A program made the translations under genes and the position numbers. Of a stretch of DNA of 64,000 nt, positions 43,627 to 51,654 are shown piece after piece. Position 1 is the stretch's first letter. Each line of letters starts with the position of its first letter. Source of the DNA: JANXLS01 sp038227045 (GTDB lineage Bacteria; Planctomycetota; SZUA-567; H5-PLA8); assembly GCA_038227045.1 (NCBI GenBank), contig JBBRQD010000014.1:1-64000 (forward strand), in the 5' to 3' direction. The notes under the pieces are model-generated. The model saw only the letters and a list, made by a program, of their open reading frames with translations, was not told the DNA's origin and ran no database searches.

Positions 43627-46600
43627 CTATTTTACAAACACGAATTCCTTCGCGTTCATCAACACGTGTGCGTAGTCCTTCCACGCCGACAGATCGGTCG
43701 CTCCAGATTCCTTCAATTGTTCGTCGATGAATTCCAGTGCGCCTTTTGTTTCGCTCTCCAGCGGATCGCGGGCGAATGCGGCATGATACATGGTTGCCAC
43801 GCGCTGAGCTGGATCGACCGCTTTGTCCGTGAGCACCCGTTTCGCCCACAGCTCGGCTTGTCCCAGCACGAAAGGATCGTTCATCAAAATCAGCGCCTGC
43901 GCGGGAACATTCGAGATTGTGCGGCGGCCCATTGTCGAGAAGGGCGACGGCGTGTCGAAGGCCAGCATCATCGGTGAGAGAAAATTGCGGCGGACGGAAA
44001 TGTAAATACTGCGCCGGCCCGCGCCGTCGAGCGGGCCGCTGCCCGGACGCCCGCGGCCTGTCATAAAGGGCGTCAAATGGACGTCGACGCTCGGTCCAAA
44101 CATGGCCGCATCGAGCCGCCCGGAGACAGTGAGCATGGTGTCGCGTATGGCTTCGCCTTCGAGGCGCTTGATGCGCTGATGCGCCAGCAATTTGTTATCC
44201 GGATCGGCCTTCGCGTCGTTCGCGGGATTGCTCATCGAGGCCATGCGATAGGCCGACGACAGCATCGTGCGACGAATGGTTTTCTTGATGCTGTAACCGT
44301 CCAGAATGAAGCGCTGCGCGAGAAAATCGAGCAGCTCCGGGTGCGTCGGTTCTTCGCCCAGTTTTCCGAAATTGTCCGTCGAAGGTACGATGCCGCGGCC
44401 AAAGAGGTGATGCCAGATTCGATTGACCATTACACGCGAGAAGAATGGATTCGACGGGTCGACGATGCGCCTCGCCAGTTCCATGCGGCCGCTGCCTTCG
44501 CTCGATTTGCTCGGCGCGAGCACGCTCGGCTCGTTGAGCGCTTCAAGGAAGCGGCGGGGCACGACGGGCCCGGCGAGTTTGGGGTTTCCACGAATGAACA
44601 CGCACTCGTCCACGCCGTTGCCGTCGGAGATCGCCGGCACGCGAATGGGCGCCGGAATCGAGGCTTCAACTTCGCGATACTTCTTGACGAGAGCTTCCAG
44701 TTCCGGCGAAGGCTGCAGATCCAGCATCCCGCTTTCAAGCACCGCGTTGATCAACGACGCATCGCGGCTCGACACGTTTTCACTTTTCGCTTCAACGCGC
44801 GTCAATGCGGCGAGCACGTCTTTGCTGAAACTGTGGACAAGGTCGTTCAGCGAGGCAGGCGCGTCGTGATTGGCGATGTACGCGGCCATCGATGCGAGCG
44901 CGTCGGAAGCCTCAGCGGTCAGGCGTCCGTGTGTGCTGGAAAAATTAATACCGCGCACGGCGATGTGGCCGTCCGGGGTCATTCCGCCGCTTTCTTCGCC
45001 TGGAAAAGCGAGCGTCGAATCGCTGAATTCAAGGTAAGCTTCGTGGCCCTCCCACATTTTAACGTCGAAGGAGTGCCACTGTTCTTTGTCAGACTTGATA
45101 TGCCTGGTCAAGCCCCCATAAATGGGGCTGCGAATGATGATGAAATTGTCGATTACAACACGGGCAATCGCGCCCTGACCTTTGGCCAGAACATGGATGG
45201 ATGGCCCTTTGATTTTGAACGATTCCGAACGCGCCGTTCCCTGAAGTTTGCGCGAAAGGCCGTCCGAGCCGAACCAGCCGGATTCGCGCAATTCGGCAAT
45301 GGGCCGGCGCGCTTCAGTTCCCGGAACGAAACCGGACCCCTTTTGAAACGCGGCTTCTTCAAACGAAATTGCCAGATCCGCATCGGGTGCAACTGTCGGC
45401 GGCACACTCAATTCCTTGGCCTTTTTCTCGAATTCCACGCCCAGTCCCTTCCACTTTTCGGCGAGCTGAACGGGTGGTGTCGATTGAACTCTGAACAGTG
45501 GATACAGCGGGTTGGTGGGTTCGAGCTTTCCAGCCGGTTTGAATTTCTCGAGCGCGGCACCCAATCCTTCCGACGCTTTCTTTTTCAATTCGGGAAGCGC
45601 GAGCGCAAAAAGCTGTTTCTTGAGCTGGGCGAGTTCGTCGGCTTTCGATTGAATGACGCTCTGATTGAGCGCCGCCTGCCGGTAGCGCGAGCTTTTCAGG
45701 TAGCCGTACATCGCGTAATAATCGGCGGTGGACAGCGCGTCAAATTTGTGATCGTGGCAGCGGGCGCAATTGAGCGTCAGGCCGAGAAATGTTTTGCAGG
45801 TGACTTCAATTTCGTTGTCGAACCGGTCAGCCTGATGCTGGCGGATGTCCACCGGCGAATGCACGTTCTCGCCGAGGAAATAAAACGCTGTGCCGGCCAC
45901 CGATCCGTTGAGTCCGTCGGCCGGATTGACGCGCGGCTTTTCGACCAGATCGCCGGCGATGTGTTCGATCGCGAATTGGTCGTAGGGCACATCGGCGTTG
46001 AACGCGCGGATGACGTAATCGCGGTAGCGGTACACGTTGGGAATCGTGAAATCGAATTCGTGCCCGTAGGATTCGGCGTAGCGCGTCAGGTCGAGCCAAT
46101 GCCGCGCCCAGCGTTCGCCGTATTGCGGCGAGGCCAGCAGCCGATCCACGGCTTTTTCAAACGCCTGCGGCGATTCGTCCTTCACGAACGCATCGACATC
46201 CTCAGGTTTGGGCGGCAGCCCGATCAAATCGAAGGTAGCGCGGCGCAGCAGCGTGCGCTTGTCGGCGGCTGGCGCTGGCGCGAGATTTTTGTCGTCCATT
46301 TTCTTCAGGACGAACGCGTCGAGCGGATCGGCGATCCACGCGGCATTTTTCACGGCAGGCGGCGTTTGAGCCGAGAGCGGCTTCCAGGCCCAGTGCGTCG
46401 CTTTGCGCTTTTGTAGATCGAAGGCTTCGACCGCGGCGGCGCCGGTCGCAACCGCCTGCGGCGGACTTTCCTTGGGCCACGGCGCACCCAGCTTCACCCA
46501 CTGCGTCAGATCGGCAACCTGCGCGTCGGTGAGTTTGCTGTCCGGCGGCATCTGCAGATCCTGATTCTTGTAGCCGACGGCTTCGATGATTTTGCTTTTT

Positions 46601-46905
46601 TCGGGCTGCCCCGGGACGAGTGCCGGCCCGCTTTCGCCCCCTTTAAGGAAGCCCGCCAGGCTGTCTGCGTAAAGTTTTGCCTTGAGTTTTTTCGCCGACA
46701 CCGAATGGCAGGAGTAGCATTCGCCGGCCAGGAGCGGGCGGATCTTGGTTTCGAAGAAGTGAATGCCGGCTTCGTCGGGAGCGCCGGGTGCGGGAGGCTC
46801 GGCCGCCGCCGCTTGCGCCGTCGCGACAAATGCCAATGCGCAAAGTACGTGGAGGCTTATTAAAACGCGGTGCGTGGCACGTGAAAAAATGCTGAAAAAA
46901 CTCAA
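43627..46905 (-). CDS. DUF1549/DUF1553 heme protein with planctomycete cytochrome C domain
   Basis: The 1092-aa protein has a signal peptide (VLISLHVLCALAFVATAQAA) and an N-terminal planctomycete-type cytochrome domain (AGECYSCHSVSAKKLKAKLY). DUF1549 follows (DAFVLKKMDD, TLLRRATFDLIGLPPKPEDV, WARHWLDLTRYAES, then NCARCHDHKFDALSTADYY with a second CxxCH). A beta-rich insert of about 250 residues and DUF1553 (RVMVNRIWHHLFGRGIVPST, SSAYRMAS, LMNDPFVLGQAELWAKRVL) complete it. It works with the DUF1501 protein downstream, in the envelope; the role is unknown. No ATG precedes the signal peptide, so I start at TTG 46905, seven bases after GAGGG. The frame runs to 47754 but overlaps yidC. Confidence 0.92.
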   Translation of the reverse strand: MSFFSIFSRATHRVLISLHVLCALAFVATAQAAAAEPPAPGAPDEAGIHFFETKIRPLLAGECYSCHSVSAKKLKAKLYADSLAGFLKGGESGPALVPGQPEKSKIIEAVGYKNQDLQMPPDSKLTDAQVADLTQWVKLGAPWPKESPPQAVATGAAAVEAFDLQKRKATHWAWKPLSAQTPPAVKNAAWIADPLDAFVLKKMDDKNLAPAPAADKRTLLRRATFDLIGLPPKPEDVDAFVKDESPQAFEKAVDRLLASPQYGERWARHWLDLTRYAESYGHEFDFTIPNVYRYRDYVIRAFNADVPYDQFAIEHIAGDLVEKPRVNPADGLNGSVAGTAFYFLGENVHSPVDIRQHQADRFDNEIEVTCKTFLGLTLNCARCHDHKFDALSTADYYAMYGYLKSSRYRQAALNQSVIQSKADELAQLKKQLFALALPELKKKASEGLGAALEKFKPAGKLEPTNPLYPLFRVQSTPPVQLAEKWKGLGVEFEKKAKELSVPPTVAPDADLAISFEEAAFQKGSGFVPGTEARRPIAELRESGWFGSDGLSRKLQGTARSESFKIKGPSIHVLAKGQGAIARVVIDNFIIIRSPIYGGLTRHIKSDKEQWHSFDVKMWEGHEAYLEFSDSTLAFPGEESGGMTPDGHIAVRGINFSSTHGRLTAEASDALASMAAYIANHDAPASLNDLVHSFSKDVLAALTRVEAKSENVSSRDASLINAVLESGMLDLQPSPELEALVKKYREVEASIPAPIRVPAISDGNGVDECVFIRGNPKLAGPVVPRRFLEALNEPSVLAPSKSSEGSGRMELARRIVDPSNPFFSRVMVNRIWHHLFGRGIVPSTDNFGKLGEEPTHPELLDFLAQRFILDGYSIKKTIRRTMLSSAYRMASMSNPANDAKADPDNKLLAHQRIKRLEGEAIRDTMLTVSGRLDAAMFGPSVDVHLTPFMTGRGRPGSGPLDGAGRRSIYISVRRNFLSPMMLAFDTPSPFSTMGRRTISNVPAQALILMNDPFVLGQAELWAKRVLTDKAVDPAQRVATMYHAAFARDPLESETKGALEFIDEQLKESGATDLSAWKDYAHVLMNAKEFVFVK

Positions 46906-47003
46906 TCGTCCGCCCTCTAAAAAAGGTGTCAACTCATTCCATTGATACACTCGTGGAGGACGGACACTGTCACAATTAAATTGCGAATTTCCGGCGTGTT
47001 TTT

Positions 47004-49007
47004 TTATCGTGCTAATTGAGCAGTCATTTTGGCCGTACCGGCGGGCGGCTGTGAAGTCCCTGAGTCCTTGATCAGGAACTTTTTGATATACCAGCTTTCC
47101 AACATGCCCCAGCACGCGCTCACTGCGAAATAGAGCACCAATCCCGCAGGCATCGAATAGAACATCAGGCTGATGAAGACCGGCATGAACATCATCATCT
47201 TGCGGTTCATCTCCTGCTGCGGATCGTCGCTCTTTTGCTGCTGCGGCTGCATGCGCGTTTGCACGACCGACAACACGATATACAGAATCGGCAGCAGATT
47301 GATCGACGTGGGCAGCCACGAACTGACATGGGCGAGCCCCGGCATCGAATACAGGTGATCGGGCTGCGACAGATCTTTGATCCAGAGAAATTCGGCGCCG
47401 CGCATGTCGAACGCGTGATTGAAAATGCCGTACAGCGCTGAGAAGACCGGAATCTGAACGAACATCGGCAGACAACCGGCGGCGGGATTGACACCCGCCT
47501 TTTTCATTACATCCTGCTGCTCCATGGTCATCTTCATCTTCGCTTCGTTGCTCGTCGCGTTCTTGTACTTCTCCTTGATCTTGTTCAATTCGGGCTGCAG
47601 TTTCTGCATCTTGCTCATCGAGACCATCATCTTGCGCTGCAACGGATGCAGGCAGAGTTTGATCAGGATGGTCATCAGCACCACGGCGATTCCGAAGTTG
47701 CCGAAGAGATGGTGAAGACCCTTGAATACCCACATCATCTGGCGCGCCAGCCAATCGACGCGGGGCCAGCGCCAGTTGAAGGAGTCGAAGAATTGAATCG
47801 ACATGTTCAGGTGGTAATCCGATGGCGGGGACATCAGCGGTTTGAGCACGGCCTCGGTTACGTTCAAGTGGTCGTCATCGGCGGGGCCGAGGTAAAGCGC
47901 GTATGAATCGGTTCTGACTGTGCTCTTGTTCAGGACCAGATCCCGGCGATCACCGGCCAAACCAATATTCGGTTCTTCGAAACGTTTATCCGTGGATACA
48001 TCGTTATTTTGAATGGGCAATGCTTTGAGCTTGACAAGCTGATTAGGATCGAGCGAGACGAGCGCCGCCATGAAAAAGCGATTCTTCACAGAAGCCCAAA
48101 GATTCTCATTGCGCGCTAATGAACGTCCGTCGTCCTCGCTCTTTTTTGCTGCTTCCGGATTGACTTGCAGAACTTCCGGCTCGGCGTTTGATTGGCCTTG
48201 GCTACCCGCTTCGCGCGCTGCAATATGCCCCTGAATCGTCACGCGGGAACCCGCGCCCCCCTTGGGATCTTGCGCTGGCCCATCCAGCAGTATCCCTTGT
48301 GGGCCGTAAATTACATAGCGAAGCTTAACATCCTGCTCCGAACGATTTTCGATCTTCAAATCGCAACGGATGAAGCGTTCGTTCTGAGATACGGTAAAAG
48401 TCTTGGTCAACGTGTATTCCGGAAGCACGAATTCATAGGCGAGGATGCGAATGCCGTTGGCGTCGAACGATCCGGAATCTTTTGGCGTCCAAATGCTGTC
48501 GTCCAAAGATTCGACCGGTTTTCCATCGAGGATCACATTCTTTCCATTGGGCGGATTGACTTCGAATTGCGGAATGCCGAACGTGCGCTTGCCGGGAACG
48601 ATTTCGGCGAGAATGTCGAGGCCTTTGCCGTCTTTCTTCGCCGCATCTTCATCGACGCCAACCAGCCGGGCATGTTTCAGCGCCCCGCCTTTTGCACAGA
48701 AAACCAGGTCGAGATATTTGGCCGTTACCGCAATGTCTGGCGTTTCGACGGCTTTTTTCGGTGCCTCGACACTATTCGGATGTTCGGTTTTTCCGTCGCC
48801 TTGCTCCGCGAGTTTGGTCTTATCTTGCGCAGCTTTTATGCGCAGCGACTCATTCTGTTCCTCTTGCACGCGTTGCGCGTCCGCAACTTCCTGCGCGTGT
48901 TTTTTGGCCATGTGCATCTGGCCGAGGACGAGAATGGCGACGGCGACGGCAAGGCCGAGAATGGTTACGGCGTCGAATTTTTTGGGTTCGGACGGATTGG
49001 CTGGCAT
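47004..49007 (-). CDS. yidC: Membrane protein insertase YidC
   Basis: The 667-aa protein is a Gram-negative-type YidC. It has an N-terminal TM helix (AVTILGLAVAVAILVLGQMH) and a large periplasmic beta-supersandwich (residues about 90-410). The conserved C-terminal core of five TM helices begins near residue 430: FGNFGIAVVLMTILIKLCLH, then QDVMKKAGVNPAAGCLPMFV, QIPVFSALYGIFNHAFDM, and MFMPVFISLMFYSMPAGLVL. It inserts and folds inner-membrane proteins with or without SecYEG. The yidD gene lies 45 bp upstream, the usual pairing, but rnpA and rpmH are missing from the cluster. Confidence 0.97.
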   Translation of the reverse strand: MPANPSEPKKFDAVTILGLAVAVAILVLGQMHMAKKHAQEVADAQRVQEEQNESLRIKAAQDKTKLAEQGDGKTEHPNSVEAPKKAVETPDIAVTAKYLDLVFCAKGGALKHARLVGVDEDAAKKDGKGLDILAEIVPGKRTFGIPQFEVNPPNGKNVILDGKPVESLDDSIWTPKDSGSFDANGIRILAYEFVLPEYTLTKTFTVSQNERFIRCDLKIENRSEQDVKLRYVIYGPQGILLDGPAQDPKGGAGSRVTIQGHIAAREAGSQGQSNAEPEVLQVNPEAAKKSEDDGRSLARNENLWASVKNRFFMAALVSLDPNQLVKLKALPIQNNDVSTDKRFEEPNIGLAGDRRDLVLNKSTVRTDSYALYLGPADDDHLNVTEAVLKPLMSPPSDYHLNMSIQFFDSFNWRWPRVDWLARQMMWVFKGLHHLFGNFGIAVVLMTILIKLCLHPLQRKMMVSMSKMQKLQPELNKIKEKYKNATSNEAKMKMTMEQQDVMKKAGVNPAAGCLPMFVQIPVFSALYGIFNHAFDMRGAEFLWIKDLSQPDHLYSMPGLAHVSSWLPTSINLLPILYIVLSVVQTRMQPQQQKSDDPQQEMNRKMMMFMPVFISLMFYSMPAGLVLYFAVSACWGMLESWYIKKFLIKDSGTSQPPAGTAKMTAQLAR

Positions 49008-49052
49008 GTAAATGTGTTTTGAAGAACGGCGTTAATATGCTTAGGCCGTGCG

Positions 49053-49340
49053 TCATTCTCCTTCTTTGTTTTGATCCGACACAGGCGGCACCGGATCATG
49101 CCCGCCTTTGCACAACGGCTGGCAGCGAGCCAGACGGCAAACCGCCAGCCACCAGCCTTTAAAAAAACCGTGCTTCTCGATAGCCTCCAGCGCATAATGC
49201 GAGCAACTGGGCGTAAACCGGCAATGCCCGCCCAGCGCCCACGCCAGAGTGACTTGGTAGACGCGAATCGGAAACATGCCAATTCGACGCGTCAACGACA
49301 CTCGTTTAACAGGTTCTGTAGCGCTCGGCTGGCTGTCCAT
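49053..49340 (-). CDS. yidD: Membrane protein insertion efficiency factor YidD
   Basis: The 95-aa protein contains the whole YidD (UPF0161/Haemolytic) domain: IRVYQVTLAWALGGHCRFTP, SCSHYALEAIEKHGFFKGWW, LARCQPLCKGGHDPVP, with the conserved cysteines. It assists YidC-dependent insertion at the inner membrane. It lies directly upstream of yidC. In most genomes rpmH and rnpA precede it; here the 84 bp before the start hold neither, and the next gene upstream is an S46 peptidase. I use ATG 49340; the frame reaches a TTG at 49367. Confidence 0.93.
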   Translation of the reverse strand: MDSQPSATEPVKRVSLTRRIGMFPIRVYQVTLAWALGGHCRFTPSCSHYALEAIEKHGFFKGWWLAVCRLARCQPLCKGGHDPVPPVSDQNKEGE

Positions 49341-49424
49341 GCAAATCTCAGTCCGCTGCAATCGCAAAATCCGAATAAAAGTATAGTTCGGCGCGAGGGG
49401 AATACAATATAGAAGGGGGGCTGT

Positions 49425-51491
49425 CTATCGCCCCAACAATTCCTTAACAAGTGCGTCGGCTGCATAGACTTTGCTCAGCGCTTCAACGATCGCGCGGGCG
49501 TCCACCTCCACCGCGCGGTTGGTGGTTTCGTCGTAATAGAAATCGCCGATCAGCGAATAGATGTTGCCATCGAAGATCAGCCCGATGATTTCGGCGCTGG
49601 CGTTGATCACCGGCGAACCGGAGTTGCCGCCGATGATGTCGTTTGTCGAGACGAAATTGAATGGCGTCTTCAAATCCAGCGCGGCTTTTTTATCGAGCCA
49701 GCTTTTTGGGAGCACGAAAGGCTCTTTGTTTTCGTGCTGTGCGGATCGGTCGAAGAGACCGCCAAGCACGGTGAAGGGTTCGAGCCATTTGCCTTTGTCT
49801 TCGTAGCCCTTGATCGCGCCGAACGAAATGCGCGGCGTGAATGTGCCGTCGGGATAATGGCGCTTGCCACCGGATTCTTTCCACACGCCCGCGATCAGAT
49901 CGTAGGCGTGCGTTTCGACGGTTTCAAGTTCGTCGTGGTGGCGCTTGCGCACGGTTCGCGCCAGCGGATCGATCAGGCGCGCGAGGCGGATCATCGGATC
50001 GGCGCTGGCCTGAATGGCCTTGACGCCGCCGGCCGCGAGCTGTTTGCGTGCCGCGGCATCCGCCAGTTTCGTGCCGTCGATTAATTCCGCCGCGCGCGCT
50101 TCGGGCGTATTTCCATCCAGCGCGAGTTTGACCGCCGGATGATTTTCGCCCAGTTCCTCGGTCAGCAGCGCCAGCGATTTCGCGAGCTTCATTTTCTCGA
50201 AATTCGGCGAGATCGGCGCGGGCGAAAAGAGCTGCGCCTCCAGCGATTCGATGCGCGCTTCGTTGAATTCAGGCAGGCGCTGTCCGTCGGGCAGTGCACG
50301 TTCCTGCGCCAGCCGCACCAGCCGCATCGCGGTCCAGTACAGCTCGGAATTGAAACCCCAGGCTTCTTCGATCAGTTTCATTTCTTTGAAAAATGCTTTG
50401 TAACTCTCGCGCGCACGGGCGATCGCCGCGTACTCGTCTGCCAGCGATTTTGCGGCCGCTGGGTCAGCGCCGGCAATCAGCTTCTTCTCCGCGTCGCGTT
50501 TGCTGGCCATCACCTGCGGATTTTTCAGGCCGTCGAGCTGGCCGATCATGTCCTTCAAGCTGTTCTCGAGCCCGAAAATATCCTCTTGCGACGTGCGCGC
50601 CTGCTCGGCACCCAGAGCCGCGTATTGATGCAGCAAATCGGTGCTGCGTTTCATCCATTTCAATTCAAGCGGCAGCGCGAAGTCGCGCAGGAATTCCAAT
50701 TCGGCCACCGCGTTCAAGCGTCGCGTGCCACCGGGATTTCCCGACACGATGCTGAGGTCGCCTTCTTTGGCGCCGGTCTTCGACCAGGCAAACCAATTGG
50801 GCGTCTCGAATGGCTTTCCGTTTTCGTAGACTCGGAAAAATGCGACGTCCAGATCGTAGCGCGGAAAGGTGAAGTTGTCCGGATCCCCGCCGAAGAATCC
50901 GATCTCGACTTCGGGAGCGAAGACCAGCCGCACGTCCGTGTATTTCTTGAAGCGATAGAGATGGTATTCCGCGCCGCGATACAGCGTCACGACATCGCTG
51001 CGCAAGCCGGATTTTTCAAGCGATTCTTTTTCAATCGCGGCAATTGCCGCCGTCCGAGCCAGTGCCGCGTCAGCCGCGGCAATCCCCGGTTTCACTGCCG
51101 CCTTGACGCGTTCGGTGACATCCTCAATCGAGATCAACTGATTTAATTCGAGGTTCGGCGCTTTCAATTCTTCGGCGTTCGTTTTTGCCAGAAAGCCCTT
51201 CTTGACAAGGTCGTTCTCGGGCGTGCTGAGCTGTTGCATGATCTCGGTCGCAACATGGTGATTGGTCATCACAAGTCCCTGCGGCGAGACGAAAGAACCG
51301 GAACCGCCGTTGTTGAAGCGCAACGAAGACAGCCGCACTTTCTCCAGCCAGGCGTCCGAGAGTTTCACCCCGAATTTCGCCTCAATAGCCTCTCGCGGAA
51401 CCATGTTAAAGGGCCAGAATCCCTCTTCCGCCCGCCCTGGGCGAAGCAATGCAGAACAAAGAATAAGGGTCAACCAAACTTTTTGAGACAT
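49425..51491 (-). CDS. S46-family serine peptidase (DPP7/DPP11-like)
   Basis: The 688-aa protein has a signal peptide (about residues 1-21). The mature part opens EEGFWPFNMVPREAIEAKFG, then SFVSPQGLVMTNHHVATEIM with the catalytic histidine near residue 79, and ends with GGNSGSPVINASAEIIGLIF carrying the catalytic serine. S46 peptidases are periplasmic or secreted dipeptidyl-peptidases that remove dipeptides from oligopeptides. The family usually has NHHC; here it is NHHV. Length is normal. The start is ATG 51491 after GGAG. Together with the M24B aminopeptidase and PutA it suggests peptide and proline use. Confidence 0.92.
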   Translation of the reverse strand: MSQKVWLTLILCSALLRPGRAEEGFWPFNMVPREAIEAKFGVKLSDAWLEKVRLSSLRFNNGGSGSFVSPQGLVMTNHHVATEIMQQLSTPENDLVKKGFLAKTNAEELKAPNLELNQLISIEDVTERVKAAVKPGIAAADAALARTAAIAAIEKESLEKSGLRSDVVTLYRGAEYHLYRFKKYTDVRLVFAPEVEIGFFGGDPDNFTFPRYDLDVAFFRVYENGKPFETPNWFAWSKTGAKEGDLSIVSGNPGGTRRLNAVAELEFLRDFALPLELKWMKRSTDLLHQYAALGAEQARTSQEDIFGLENSLKDMIGQLDGLKNPQVMASKRDAEKKLIAGADPAAAKSLADEYAAIARARESYKAFFKEMKLIEEAWGFNSELYWTAMRLVRLAQERALPDGQRLPEFNEARIESLEAQLFSPAPISPNFEKMKLAKSLALLTEELGENHPAVKLALDGNTPEARAAELIDGTKLADAAARKQLAAGGVKAIQASADPMIRLARLIDPLARTVRKRHHDELETVETHAYDLIAGVWKESGGKRHYPDGTFTPRISFGAIKGYEDKGKWLEPFTVLGGLFDRSAQHENKEPFVLPKSWLDKKAALDLKTPFNFVSTNDIIGGNSGSPVINASAEIIGLIFDGNIYSLIGDFYYDETTNRAVEVDARAIVEALSKVYAADALVKELLGR

Positions 51492-51521
51492 CGCAAGTTT
51501 CTCCAAACAAAAACATTCAAC

Positions 51522-51552
51522 GGGTGCCACGGAGCAGTACCCTGCTCCGTGC
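51522..51552 (+). repeat. Repeat B copy 2
   Basis: The 31-bp unit GGGTGCCACGGAGCAGTACC plus eleven bases ending CTCCGTGC. It forms an exact inverted pair with 51611-51641. Confidence 0.88.
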
Positions 51553-51610
51553 TTCGACGCATACGATTTTCAAAAATTGCGCTGCTATTTTAGCCAACCG
51601 TGCTCCCTAA

Positions 51611-51641
51611 GCACGGAGCAGGGTACTGCTCCGTGGCACCC
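51611..51641 (-). repeat. Repeat B copy 3, inverted
   Basis: GCACGGAGCAGGGTACTGCT and the following eleven bases are the exact reverse complement of 51522-51552. The pair, with a 58-bp centre, fills the gap between the S46 peptidase and GH-like genes. Confidence 0.88.
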
Positions 51642-51654
51642 TCACGAAACAGCT

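Noticed and set aside
44077..46416. 779-codon plus-strand open frame opposite the DUF1549/1553 gene
   Set aside because: It is antisense to a well-supported protein, rich in Arg/His/Phe typical of shadow frames in GC-rich DNA, and shows no family motif.
47755..47757. Extension of the DUF1549/1553 frame up to 47754
   Set aside because: The extra 283 codons overlap the conserved YidC C-terminal core; the signal peptide and GAGGG place the start at TTG 46905.
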